From: Dioscorea cayenensis subsp. rotundata
Taxonomy: Eukaryota > Streptophyta > Magnoliopsida > Dioscoreales > Dioscoreaceae
Direction: 5' to 3'
Assembly: GCF_009730915.1 (NCBI RefSeq)
Contig: NC_052475.1
Location: forward strand, 29,449,016 to 29,513,015
DNA length: 64,000 nt
Numbering within the stretch: the first letter of the stretch is position 1; every line of letters begins with the position of its first letter. A program made the translations under genes and the position numbers. This document shows positions 21,769 through 35,447 of the stretch, piece after piece. Under the pieces are notes generated by a model. It was given only the letters and a program-made list of their open reading frames with translations, did no database searches and was not told the origin of the DNA.

Positions 21769-24700
21769 ATGGATGGCGGATCAGCGCAGTACAACCCTCG
21801 GACGGTGGAGGAGGTCTTCCGGGACTTCAAGGGCCGCCGTGCTGGCTTGATCAAAGCCCTCACCACTGGTGAGTGCCTTTCGATTTTTCTAGGGTTTCGA
21901 AAGATCCCATTTTTTTTTTTTTGGGGGGTTTTCTCTGTATGTTTTTTATTTTTCATTTTCGGTTTAAATGTTGCAGATGTGGAGGATTTCTACCAGCAGT
22001 GCGACCCCGGTGAGGATTTTCAGCCATGATTTTCGTTTCTTCTTGTGTCTTGTGTTGTTTTGTTTGTTAAATTTAGTTTTTTTGGGTTTCTTGGAGTTTC
22101 TTCTTGTGTCTTGTGTTGTGTTGTTTCGTTTCTTCAGCCATGATTTTCATTTTCTTCTTGATTTTCGTTTCTCTGTATCTTTTTGGGTTTCTTGGAGTTG
22201 TTTTTTGTGTTTTATGTGTTCTTTGTGAGAACTTGCTTGGTTCGAGATTAGCTGATGGTTTCTAGTAATTTAGTTTAAGTTATGTGTTTTATGGGAGATA
22301 GATATTGTGTTTTTCTTTTCCTAGTTTTGATTTTGAAAAAGCTGGTCTATTTGATGAATGCTGGATGGCCCATTTTGTTTATTGTATAGATGCCAAAAGT
22401 AGGGTTAGCTCGATGTCTGCTAGAAGTTCTTGGGAGTTTTTTTATTTTTATTTTTATTTGGTTTAAGTTAAAAGCTGCTTTGTGTGATTTTTATATGATA
22501 TTGCACCTCCTGTTTGTTGGATTTTCCTTGTCATGCATGTTACTTCGAATTTAATGCATCTACTGATGCGTATGGAGTGTCACATGACTTGCCTTATGGC
22601 CTTTAGGTGTGCATGTTCTCTGGTACATCTTTTATGCATACCTGTGTTTGGGTCTCTCATCTAACCATCGTGTTTGACCAACCATATGGGCTTTTGCTGA
22701 GTGCATTCTTTTTGGTATGTTGGTATTGGACAGCTTATGCATTATTGGTGTTGTTCAAAAGTACAATAATGAGAAGTTGCATTTGATGTCTTGTTGTGGC
22801 TTGGAAATGCAGTTCTTCTCAGGTCTTTTTGGATGTTCTATTTTGATCAACCTTTTTGTCGTATTCGGAAAATGTTGGAGCTACTCTGTTTGTTACACCT
22901 TTTGTTTTGTTGGTTCTGTAAAGCAATTTATGCTAGCATACATTAAGTTTGTTCTGAGAAATATTAGCATTTTCTTAAGTGGGAATACTTTTGGAATTGT
23001 GACTTTTAGAATGCCTCTTGTTTTGTTTTTAGTGTAGTTTCTATCGGATCATTTATGATTTTGATTTAATTGGGCCGCAGTTTCTATTTTCACATCATTG
23101 TTTGTGTTTTTGATGATTGAGCTTAATGGCAAATAAAAGAAGGTGTATATTATATTTGTATTTTTAAGAATACAATCACTTTTTCTTTATAATGGGCTTA
23201 CTCACAAACTAGCCTTGCAATGTTTCAGATTTGGTTCTTTTTTCTTGTAAATGTTATTATTAGTGTTTGGTTTTTAAGGACCATTACAATAGAAGCATTT
23301 AAGGGGTGGTCTCTTACCTTTGGCCTCTTTGTAGCTCTTGCTTTCCTTGAAAGGGATGTGTTTGCTGAAGTTTCTTTGCTAGGATGGGAGGCTACCCCAT
23401 TCTTTCCCTCGCCACCCTTATTTTAATACTTAATACTACATCAAAAAGCCATGTATGGCTGTTATCAAATCTTTTGTCAAAACACTCATGAGCGATTCTG
23501 CAGAACTAGCTCATGCTATTTGTTCTTATTTAGTAATATATCTTGCAGAAAAAGAAAATCTGTGCCTTTATGGATTTCCCAATGAGCAATGGGAAGTTAA
23601 TCTACCTGCAGAGGAGGTTCCTCCGGAGCTTCCTGAGCCTGCTCTGGGAATTAATTTTGCAAGAGATGGAATGCAAGATAAGGACTGGTTATCTTTGGTT
23701 GCTGTTCACAGTGATGCATGGCTACTTTCTGTTGCATTCTACTTTTGGTGCCAGATTTGGATTTGATAAAAGTGAAAGGTAATCAGTTAAATCTGAGTTA
23801 TTGTTCTGTGGCCATTTGCTATGCCTTTTAGTCTCTTGTTGCACTTCAATTCTGATGGAATGCACATACTTGCAAAGAAGTACAGGCTCAATCTTGGACA
23901 TTTTGAGTCCATTATGCTGCGCTGGTCCAGCCATTTGTGTGCGGATTGAATAAATTACGAAGTTGATGTGAATTTTTGTCTAGCATTTTGATAACTAGAA
24001 TGCGTCGTTTCCCTTAACACACTGTCCTTGTCTGAAATGTTGCTTTCACTTCTTCCTTGCTTCTTAGTTTTGATTCTATTAGTGACTTACACATTTAGAG
24101 TAATTAATTTTAATAATTCATTAGTCTGGATCCCTATATATTGACATCTTTTAAAACAAAAGTTTGCAATAATCAGCTGACAAAAAATCTAAAAATTTCA
24201 TGTCTAATAATAACTAATATAATATATGGAAGATGTGCTGGGACATTGCAAATGTTGATTCCCATTGAAATTCTTAGTTCACTTATCCTGACCATCTTTG
24301 ATTTGATTAAGATAATTGGCTTTTAGAGAAATTTTCCTGCTGATAACATTGCCTTTATGGAATTAGTTATATGGTTGTTATTTCCTTTAATAGTTGCCAA
24401 CATTAGTTATTCTGTCTCTGTGGTCTTTTTAGGTCTGAGAGTGAAAGTAGCAATGTGTATTTTTCTTTTGTTTTATATGGAAAGAACCTGATGGTTCTAG
24501 ATTATAATTGATACTTAATTTTTTCCTCTAATTTATAGGCTACAGTAGTAAGTGGTTTCCTGAATGTGACTTTGCAAGTCACATTATCATGCACGTCATT
24601 TGTGTTACTTTATCATATATTAGCAGCTGTCTAAGTCGCTTCAGCTGCTGTTTTATGGGTTCCTATGATCTGGGCAACGTTTCTCCTAATATGCATGAAC

Positions 24701-26376
24701 CATGTTAAATGATACTGATACATATCCCAACACTTGTGTCCTCGCATATGGACACTTTTAACTTGGGCTTCTGTTTGATTTTTTCAAGAAACAAAGAATA
24801 ATAATTGACTATAGACCATTTCTCAAAAGTACACTTCTGTTTGAAATGAGACTAAAATTTAAAGTTTGGATTTGGAATATTTGGGTAACATAGTAATTAA
24901 GTATGTGGTAGTTGAAATTTCTATGAACATCAAAGTTTATATTGCCTTCAATACTTGAAAGGAAGATGTTGAAATGAATTTCCTTGTTTGAAAGCTTTAT
25001 GCATTGAATGTATAGTGAATGAATGAATAAAAAAACAGTTTGCTCTCATGTTCCGCAACGCTGAACGTTTTTGTTTATTCATTTTATGTGGCGCTTGAAT
25101 CTGAACTGTGGATTGCATTTATTTTCATGTGAGGGCCATGAACAAAGATGTTACTCTAGATATACATTCATCATTTATTCAGCTCATGCATGACCGCGTT
25201 AGTGATCCAAGGAAACTGTGCATAGTTGTAAAAGAGGATAAATAGTTTTTACCATTTGCTTCCTGTAGAACTTTGTGATAGCTAGATGGTTAATTGCTTG
25301 AGAAGGCTTAACAGTCCTCTTACTCTCCCTTGTTCTTGGTCTGTATGATGGATTGCTTACGTAATCTTAATATTCTACAGTGGTAATTGGTATATATACC
25401 TGCATGGTTTATAAATTCTCTTCTGTTGCAGGAAGCGTCTTTTTGGTATGATAAATGATCTGCCGACCATATATGAAGTTGTTAATGGAAAGGACAAAGT
25501 GAGGACACCAGCCAGCAATCACAGCAATAACAAATCCAAGACAAACTCCAAACAGGTGTGCAAAGGCCCATCCTTCTCTCTATTTTGGATAGCTTAAACA
25601 CTGCACTAAAACAATTTTACTTTTTGCTTATATTGTTTATGGCATGTATTTTCAATTCTAAATTGCTGGTTCTAGAAGCAGGTAGGTCCTTTGCATTGTG
25701 AGTACCATAGTTACTTAAGGAAAACATATTATTTCATGTGAAAGGGTGTTTGAGTGTGGGAGACTTTTTGTTTCCTATGCCTGGGGGTGTTGTTTAGGAT
25801 TAAAAAAAGCAAATTGCTACTTTTTTATGCACAGCCTTTTACAATGTACCCACTATTATTTATATTATTCTAGTTTTACTTCATCATGCATCAGTCCATT
25901 CTATCTTTTCCACTATTGCCCTTAAAACTTTTATTTTAGCTGAAGACCTTATAAAATAGACTTTTATAGCATTGGTGAATCCAGAGGACTTGCACTTTAT
26001 CTTGATGTGGACCACTGATTTTGCATGAAGAATATGCATCCTTAATAATCTTTTCTAGCTAAACAACTTCATTGTATCACATTGTTTGATATTGACTACA
26101 AATCAGCGAGCACAAGAACCTCAGACCAAAAATTTGAAGTCAATTCAGCCAAAGGAGGAGGATGAAGGTCCGGACGAGGAAGACGAAGATGAGCATGGAG
26201 AAACACTTTGCGGAGCATGTGGTGAGAACTACGCATCAGATGAGTTCTGGATCTGCTGTGATGTCTGCGAGAATTGGTTCCATGGTAAGTGTGTGAAGAT
26301 CACTCCGGCAAGAGCTGAGCACATCAAGCAATACAAGTGTCCATCTTGCAGCAACAAGAGGCCGCGTGCCTCTTGA
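21769..26376 (+). CDS. AL: Alfin-like PHD-finger protein (one apparent frameshift)
   Basis: Nuclear reader of histone H3 trimethylated at Lys4, linked in the family to transcriptional control in stress and seed programmes. Exons: 21769-21868, 21977-22009, 23549-23778, 25432-25555, 26107-26376, giving 251 aa as usual. The N-terminal Alfin domain starts [17 protein letters not shown] and runs to about residue 135. A Ser/Asn linker and an acidic stretch ([13 protein letters not shown]) precede the C-terminal PHD finger. Its zinc ligands are C197, C200, C213, C216, H221, C224, C240 and C243, and W210 and W219 are in the aromatic region. The third exon has TACTTTTGG where the family needs TAC TTT GG, one T too many at 23743-23746. 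This would cut the protein before the PHD finger. Both sides are strongly conserved, so an assembly error is the simplest reading. Confidence 0.93.
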
Positions 26377-27849
26377 TCAGCGCCTGTTCTCTGTCGATTT
26401 GGTGAACTCAGCTAAACGCTAACGATGTAAAAGCTCGGATGTAGTTATGCAGAAGGTTGGGCCTGTCTGTGCTCCTGATTTTGTAATTCCTTTGAATAGA
26501 TGTGCTGTTTCTGGCTGTTTTAGGGTGTCATATCATGTGGTTATGTTGTGATATTTATTTGCTGTTTATCATAGATTAGTGGCAGCTTGCTAACCTTTCA
26601 AAGCTCATTGTAGCAATGTACATCTCTATTCGGTTTCCCATTTTTATTGGCTATTGTTGTTTGTTAGGTGATCAACTCTTCCTTTTTCATGTCATTCGTT
26701 TTGGTTTTTCTTTTTGCATGATTTGTGATGTGCTGGGTTTTTTTATTGGTATTTTTTTCAGTGTTTTTCCTTTTTTTAATCTGTTTCTTATGTTATGTTG
26801 TTGAGTTATTTTAATTATAGTGATTGTTTTTCTTTGTTTGAAGATTATGTACTCTTTCAAATTAACACTAAATTTAATAGAGTTGTTGAACTTTGTCAAA
26901 AACCTTTTTGGGAAAGTGAGGTAAAACATGGATGCCACAGGACAAATCCAGATAATGGATCACCCAAATGACCTGTAAAATTTCAGACTTTGTAACCCTA
27001 ATTTTAGGGTGGTTAACAGTGCTTTATTACTATTACCTTAAATGCTAGTCAAAAATAATTCAAGAAAATATATAAGCATTTCAAAAAAGGAATACACATG
27101 TGCCGCAAATTGAGCCTTCAATAATGTTTGTTCTGGATTAAATCATGATATCAAAAGAGAACAAATGATTGAGAATATCAGAACTTTCAGTTGTTAAGGT
27201 CATAAAAATTCAAGTCACATCCATTAATTTACACTTGGGCTACAGTAAATTAGACTGTATCCAGTTTCCCCATGCAATTCTTGTTATTGAAACCAGCAGA
27301 TTCCATGACCACATCATCATCCAAAAGCCGTTCTGTAAGTTTATGTCTCATGCATGCCTCTAGTGCTCACAAACTATTAATATGCTCCGGAGTAGCAACT
27401 CGTCAGCAGACGGCCATCCACCACCCAAAATACAAAGTATGGCACTTGTTTTTGTGCTAAAAATTTCTTCCTTTGTATGTCATTTCCTGGAAAAAGCCAA
27501 GTATTAGATCAAGCAGACTATATAAACTTCCAAGGAGAATTAGATGAAGTAAAATGAAATGTTGCACATGGTTAAACTTGTTTGATCTTTCTCAAAGTCC
27601 ACAAAAGTTGTAAAGAGATAACATATCACAAACTCTAAAATTAGTTGTGGTGATTACTACAAGCATCCCAGTGTATAAAGGTCATTTGTTAATGACAGAA
27701 TTAATTAAAATAAAATTAAATGAAGGTAAGGCTTGAAAATCAAATTTGCAGACCAACATCAGTTTGACCATGAATGGCCTAAAAATCTGATCTAAAGGAT
27801 TCACATTAAACAGATCTGCAGCGGAATAATATGCATGCTCTATATCTGC

Positions 27850-27881
<32 letters not shown>

Positions 27882-27930
27882 AAAGAAACTATGACACAAT
27901 GAAATGGAGGGAGATCCCAGATTGACTCAC
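26377..27930. other. Spacer between Alfin-like and CID genes (convergent)
   Basis: Holds the Alfin-like 3' UTR and presumably the 3' end of the CID gene. A (TA)n run lies at about 27850-27875. The true last CID exon may be here but I could not identify it. Confidence 0.45.
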
Positions 27931-30900
27931 TGGTGGATATGCTGGCATGTACATAACAGGCCGAGGTTGCCCCAGAACCATCTGCTGCCCATACTGCAAA
28001 TGATGATGAAATCACCCAAGCATTAAGATGAGAAAAACAGACCGCCCAGTTGAATAATCCAAGAACAGAGGTAATCTTCTTAATACATATGTATATATAG
28101 CATAAATTTTAGATGACATACCAAAGGGCCATTAGGATGAATAAATGGCTGAGATTGCATTTGTGTAGCCTGTGCATTGTATACGATAGGCTGAGGGCCC
28201 ACAAATGATGGTCCCATCTACAAAATTTTTCCATGTTATATCAAGTGAGTCATATGAAATTAAATGCATAAATAAGAAGAAAGAACATGTTTGAATTATG
28301 ACTGGATATCAGAGTGGCAGCATGAAGCCAATCATATATGATTAACAAGATAACCACCATCTACAAACTTGGGACAAAGAAAAATAAAATAAAACTTTAC
28401 TTGCATCTAAGCAATTGCCAGTGGGATCAGAAGCTGCTACATCACCCACGAAAAAATGAATCAAGCACTCCATTGGTATACATTTCAGTTTCTTGTGTAA
28501 TTTTTTTCAAAAAAGAAAAAGAAAAAGAAAAAACAAAACAACCAAAAACAAAAGAAGAAAAATAAAATCAAGGGCTTCCCTCAGTCAAAATTCATGTATG
28601 GGACCTTACATAGTGGAGTCCCATATTACAGGCTCCCAGCTAGTTAAAATTCTTGCACAATACCACATCCACAAAAGAATAAATCATGAGTGCCCCGTAA
28701 GTTCTCTAAAAAATCTAGAAATAAAAAAAATTGAACTGTTGAAATCATAATTGATGAACTTACATAGAGAATATTACGATTATAATCTCACCCACATGGG
28801 CCACATCCAAACCCCACAAGAACACCTCTGTAAACCTAAATATGCAAATTTCACCACCCAACAATTTACATGGATAGGCCCATTAAAGGTAGATAGTACA
28901 AATGAATGGTCTGCTTGAGTCCTTGGTCTCTTATGGATACATCTTCATCCCTTCAGTAAATATAACCAAAACAACCTATAGAAGGTCCACTGGTCAACAC
29001 TATGCTGTTAGCATTATGATTCATCGAGATTTCACAGGAGAGAAAACAAAATAAAACAAATCAAATGCAGACCAAAAAGTAAAAATAAATGGCACACAAG
29101 GTAGTCAGCAATCACGTAAAAACAATGAGCATCTAGGCAATTTTGTTTAAGAGCTAAAATGAGGGGAAAAGAGATAATATTCAGTACACAAATCTTACCC
29201 CAACACCAACAGGTAAACTGTGTAAATGTGGAACAGCAGAAACATTATTTGCATAATAGAAGGACCCTTCAGAAGCTGGCACTTGTGGTCTAAAAGAAGA
29301 TGATGGAGTGAAACTCTTAGCATTTGGATTTAATTTAAACTCCTGCATCATTTGAAAAACAAGAGTAAAGAGAGTCATTTACAATACAATATGTGAAAAT
29401 CAAATAATGAAAAGCAAGGACATGCCAAGCTGGATAAAATTAAATTGAAAGGATAAACCACAAGTGAATACACCTTCGCATGTGGATTCAAAGTTGATTT
29501 TTCTGAAGACAATGATCCCATTGAAGAGCTTGGTGATAAACCTGGGCGACTGGAAACTAATCCAGCACCAGGATGTTCAGAGGTGGACGAAGTCGAGCCA
29601 GCAGGTTGTAGAGACAGATTTACAGGTTCAGAAGCATCAGATTTTTTGCCAGAATCTAAACGTTCAGAAGAGGAGTGTTCATTCTCTTGACCAGGAGCAG
29701 ATGCAGCAGCATTAGCAGACAAGTCCTCAACAATGCTCAATGATTGTCCATCTACAAGAGTAAATATAAGACATATGAACCTAAAATCTAGTCCTCCATA
29801 AAGTACATATCCCAATAGTTTTAGACTGCACATACTCAAATTATAAAATAAGACAATCCTGATTTTATTTTGCAAAATATTCATAAACAATTCAAACTAA
29901 CATGAAAAGTAACATACTCCATGTTCAATCTAAGTGTAAACAAGAGAAGAAAATTTTAAAAAGAAATTTTAACAAGATTACAGTTAATCAGTCTTCTCAT
30001 TATCTTATTGAGAATAATTTACCACCTAGTAGAAAATATACAGATAAGGTATCAAACACTGCAAGAAAATCATCATGATCCACATTTTTTCCACATGATC
30101 GGCAACCCTCACTCTTTATCATTAATGTTGCTCGTTACGTGATATTATGACCAATTGGCAGGAGTTTTAACCCTCTCCAGATAGTGGCAATCAAACTAAG
30201 CTATGGTTCTATGCACACTTTCCAGACTACATCAATTTCATACATGATCATAACCAAAGAACACTGAATAGCTTCATTTAGACAGTCATTGTTTTGGATT
30301 GAGTCGATTGACTAGGAATTTCACACTTTATGCACAAAATTAATTGAGAAAATAGCATCATAATAAAGTTGTTCTGCATGACCATTATACTGTCAAATTG
30401 CTTTATTAGAAGGAATGCAATGAACACCATAAATGGAAGCCAGGAAAAAGATGAAAATGAAGGGAAATAAATTTTAGCATTAACTGACCATTAAATGACA
30501 CAGTTTGTGCCTCCTCATGTGACTGCAAGTGGGAAAAAAGACATTAGAAACAAATTAGTGTCAAGCTGATAACCTTTTATCTAAAGAAACACAATATGAA
30601 ATACATCAAATGTTGACATACGATTCTCTCTGCACATCTGTTTGCAGAACCCTTCTCTTTATCTTGATCACTGGCCTGCACCTCATCCAACCTAATAGTT
30701 GGGTTGCATGTCAGATCAAAGGTTACATCATAAGGGACCAAATAACACTTGTAATTAACTATTACGATAAAACCATTGTTTCTTTCTTTTTTAAGAAGAA
30801 GAAAATAACTTATTTTATTATCCAAGCAGAAGAAACAATATATATTACCATCAAGAGTAGTTACCTGCCATCATCCATACTTTGGGAGTTCCTTGCAATA

Positions 30901-33900
30901 CAATCGTTCAGATGATCACCAGAACCTGAAGGATTTAAAACCCTATCGGCAGGGATTTGGGAACCAGTCTCTTCATCCTATACATCAGAGAGATGTAAAT
31001 GGTTTGAAATTATGAGGAACAACTGGAATTTTCATCCACCGAACTTTAGCATGATCAATATGCAGTCACAGCAAAACAATGCTCAAGAAGATCTAATCAA
31101 ATTGAAGTTCATGACAACAATAACAACAAGAACAATGACAATAGTGACAAAATTGTGTTGGTCACATTAACTGAGCACCTGAGTTTGTCCAAATATATAA
31201 CAATAATGTATCCTGGCAGATTTCTCACTCATTTCAGGTATGAATTCGGGTAAGTTACACGGCTAACAGAAGAGGAAAAATACAATATGATATTTAGAAA
31301 GAGAGAATGAGGCTTACCACTGAAGAACAAGTAGATAATGCCCGGGCTTCATCAATTATGCCCCTTCTCGCAATATCAGAATATGATCGGCCAATAGCAG
31401 ACTTAAGCGTTTTATTGGGATTGTAGGTATCTAATTTTGCATTCTCACTTTCCGCAAACTTGCGGCTATCAATATCCCTTCTTACCGCAGAAAATCTTAT
31501 CTCCTCATCAAGGTCGTGATCTCCATGGAAGTGGATGCCTCTTTCCTGATAAGTACATTGTAAAATTTTTCATATGACAAGTAAGATCCACAAAATTAAT
31601 AGGGAATTTACCTCAGCCAAATGAAGGTCCTTGGTATCCTCTTCCTGGATTTCTCTAGCAATTCTTATAGCTTCCTTTTCAAGCTGCCTCATTTGGGGAC
31701 CTCTTTCAAGCTTTGTTGTGTACAGCTCCTCATCAAAGGTGCTCTTCACCCCAAACAAAGCTTCATTTGTCTCAAACTGATTCCAGTTCCTAAATTTAAG
31801 GTATATGCTATATTACTAAATTTGTAAAGAAAGGGGACAGCGCGCCAAGAGCATTCTTTAGAAGGCTAGTGAAAAAAGCATTACTAATATATCATTCAGC
31901 AAAAAGGTAAGCTTAAAAAGCAAATTTAAACCAACAGAATTGGTGTATTGCTGCATAGTGTGTAACATAGAAGCAAAGCTTTGCCTATCTAACCAAAGCT
32001 AAAAAGTTGAGTTTTGCAATACAATGGCGATGAAGCAATAAAAAAAACCTATACCACATACTTGGAAACTGTTGAAAAAACCCCAAAACTAAACACGCAA
32101 AAGAAAAGGCACAAAACAGATTTGCTGGTAAAGAAAATGTTCAGCAAAAAATAATAATAAGGAAGAACTTGATGAGCATTAATAGTCAAAAGCAAGTAAC
32201 AGGATTCAGCAATCACAAAATGCTGCTTGCAGACTACCTGTTCCAAGTTCCATCAAATATGTCATCTAGTTCCGGACATTCTGGATCATCTTTATCAGGA
32301 GTCCAGGGCTTCAGTTCCCTCCCTACTTCAACATGATGAGATTGTGATATGGCAGAATCTATCATGAGGTCTTGAAGCTTATCATGTGCATTGCCATTGG
32401 CGAATGCATCGACACTTAGTGGCACATCCTAAAAAAATTTGATAAATATAAAAAACATTTGCAGCATTAACATATTAAAATACAATTCACTCATTTAAAT
32501 CAGAAAACATAAAATAAAAATTTCAAACATTAGTCCCATGATTCAGAAAGAAAAGGGTGGATTGGTTAATTGGATTCACATGAGTATCCAAAAAAAGTTG
32601 TAACCTTCACATCTTTCCATTAGATCAAGAGGCAAATAACTAAATCAGTATAATCAAGAAATACCTTTGCTAGAACTTGAACAAGTTCTCTTGCAGGTAT
32701 TATCATAGTATGAGGCTTTTTAACAATATCAGGAAAAGGCTTCTGTCCTTTGCTTGACCCATCCTTAATGACTCGAGCCATCTTCAGAATAATTCCTACA
32801 GATGTTAGAAGCAACTTAGAAAGTAAACTCGGAGAATTTACAAAAAAAAAAAGAACTCAGATGAATTTTTTCCAAAGATAGAGAGGATAACCATTCCAAC
32901 AACATCAGCATTAACATCTGGACAATATGAAAGGAATCACCAAAGTGAATAACCCTTACCAAAATCTTTTTCAGTATCAGAGGTGTAAAAAATTCCAGAA
33001 ATTATAGATCCATTTCTGAGATGCACTTCTACAGTCTGACCAATGAGACATGTCATGACAAATATAAGTCGATCATGAGAAGGGCTTGCAAAGCTAACCC
33101 CTTTGTCTCCATTCGCAAGGCCTATATCGCACGACAGTTAAACATGACAGAAACTAAGCAATAACAAAGGAAATACTACCATTTGCCTGAATTACCAAAA
33201 CTGCTGGATGCTGACTTCCCATGCATCTTATTCTCTACCCTAAGGTTCATTTCTCTCCGGCGTCCAATCCCATTGGTTGAAGATCTGGGCAGTGCACATT
33301 GTTGAGGGTTCATTTCCAGCTTCAGATGCAAATAAATATGATCAACTCAAATGAACTTCGAGTGATAATATGATAAGATGCAAGGCATGAGAACCAAAAA
33401 TAATAACCAATTTTGAGGTGTACAGCATGGGGAGAGGAAAGATATGTTATGTAAAAAAATTGTAAATAGAACTTACATGAAACAAATTATAATGAAATGT
33501 AATCATTCTCAGCCATATGAAATGGCATTAAGAATAGCCTAGCAATAAAATGAAAGAATCTCCATTTGAACCATCAGATTTGTTTTCATTTTAATTCTTA
33601 TTTTATGGAAAAAAAAAAAATCTGATTGCATCACTACTGACACAATCTGATGCTTTGAACCTACTCCAGAAAGTCCCATAGCAATTGACTAATGATCAAA
33701 GCCATGGCATACAACAGTACCATTTACGCTCAAGATAGATATAAAAGTTGATTGCAAATTCGCATTTGATAAGTAGATACAAATCAACTTTTCTCATCTT
33801 GAGACCTAGGTGTACGGCGTCATGTGCAGGCCACAAGTATATAGCCTTCTCCCAGAGCAAAAATGAAAAGTGGAAGCATCTAGCCTACATATCTCAAATA

Positions 33901-35150
33901 TAACCATGTGATGAAGTTAAAATAACTGAGTGTTCATTCTTTTGGGCACATCTAAGCGTTTAAATCATCAAGCTGACTGAACAATATTTCATTAGGAGAT
34001 GAGCTATAGTAGTAACAAAATTCTTTAATATCGAATATTCACAGTAATATCATTTTAAAAAAAAAAAAAAAGAAAAAGAAGATTAATAAGATTATTCAGC
34101 TTCTACGAACAACTATGAATACAAGTATGAATTTTGCTTGAATTTAAATAGGACCAAACAATTTTTTTATGAATAGCTACCTATAGCAGTAGGATAAGAA
34201 TGAAACTAGTAATTTATATGGTCTACATAATATATCTCAGAAAAAAAAGACAACAAAAAAGGCCACAATTCACCACCATAGGCCCATAACTGATCAACTA
34301 CAGAAATTCCACATGTAAAGTAAGCACTTGTAAATAATGAAATATATGCGATTGAACTAGGTTTTACTTGGATACAATATTTAGATAGTATTTAGCAGGG
34401 AACGGTTATAAAAGCAAAGTGGATGGATATATCCCACAAATCCTATATCCCTTGACAGGAATGAACAACTGCCTCTTGCTCCACTGAATGGCGCAGTAAT
34501 GGCAGAAGAACATATGATCATTACTATTTCCCCAACAAGTAAAGGATAAAATGATTCCTGTTCGACAAAAATAAAAATAATAATAATAAAAAAAGATGAA
34601 TTTGGAATACAGCACCCTACCAGATAACGAAGAGCGCAACCCCTCAGCCTTCGTCAGAGATCACCACGACCTGAAGCAATGCAAATCAAAACCCAAGATC
34701 ATCTAGCGCTTCCAAAATGAGCATCAATTGAACAGATCAAATTCCTAAAACGCAAAACCCAGATCAAAACCTCATCCAAAGGAAAGACCAACAACCAATC
34801 CACCATTAATTGAAGAACAACATTGCACATCAAACTCCACACTGGCCAAATCGACGAATAAATACCAACAAAAATTAAGAAAACACTAGGAAATTCTCAT
34901 TGCCTCATGTTTTTCAAGCAATTTGTAAAATTTAGAAAAGAAGGGCATAATCAACGAGAAATTAGATGAAAATAGAGCCCCAAAAAACAAACTTTCGATC
35001 AATTCATACCTGTAACGCAGTGAAATAATCAGCGATCGAGACAAAGGGGAGGGTATTGGGATCGCCGTAGAACGGATCGGAGATTCTAGGGTTTGCAAAG
35101 TGGAAAGAGAGGAGCAAGAGAAGCCAGGCGAGGTTAAGACAGAGAGAGAA
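27931..35150 (-). CDS. CID4: CTC-interacting domain / ataxin-2-like protein (CID3/CID4 type), 3' end unresolved
   Basis: Cytoplasmic RNA-associated protein that binds poly(A)-binding protein; ataxin-2 homologues act in mRNA turnover and stress granules. Coding exons on the minus strand: 33313-33196, 33121-32960, 32795-32665, 32428-32238, 31789-31612, 31545-31318, 30977-30865, 30691-30622, 30522-30489, 29751-29474, 29342-29199, 28217-28122, 27993-27931, together 602 codons in frame. The start is MNPQQCALPRSS. An ataxin-2 Lsm domain lies at about residues 45-135 (LIGQTVEVHLRNGSIISGIF). LsmAD spans about 200-262 with TFDEELYTTKLERG. The PAM2 motif lies across an exon junction near residue 501: STLNPHAK joined to EFKLNPNAKSFTP. 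The C-terminal part is Pro/Gln/Tyr-rich. A leader exon (35010 to about 35150) carries a telo-box and is followed by a leader intron of about 1.7 kb. The final few residues and stop below 27931 are not assigned. CID3 is an equally good label. Confidence 0.88.
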
Positions 35151-35409
35151 GAGTCTGAGAGAGGGTGGTTTTAGATAATTTCGCGGAATTTGAGGGTATT
35201 ATGGTAAAACTAGAACTGTTCTGATAAAGGCAACAAAACTTTATTTTTTTTATTAATATTCGGATAATTAATGTAATAGTTTTATAAACCTTACATTCTT
35301 TTTAAATTTGAACTTAAGTTTTAACAATAATAGAGTTTATCTATGTTGTGTATTGGTTCTCACTGTATTTAGCGAATACAATAAGATAATATAAATATCA
35401 TAAAAAAGA

Positions 35410-35447
<38 letters not shown>

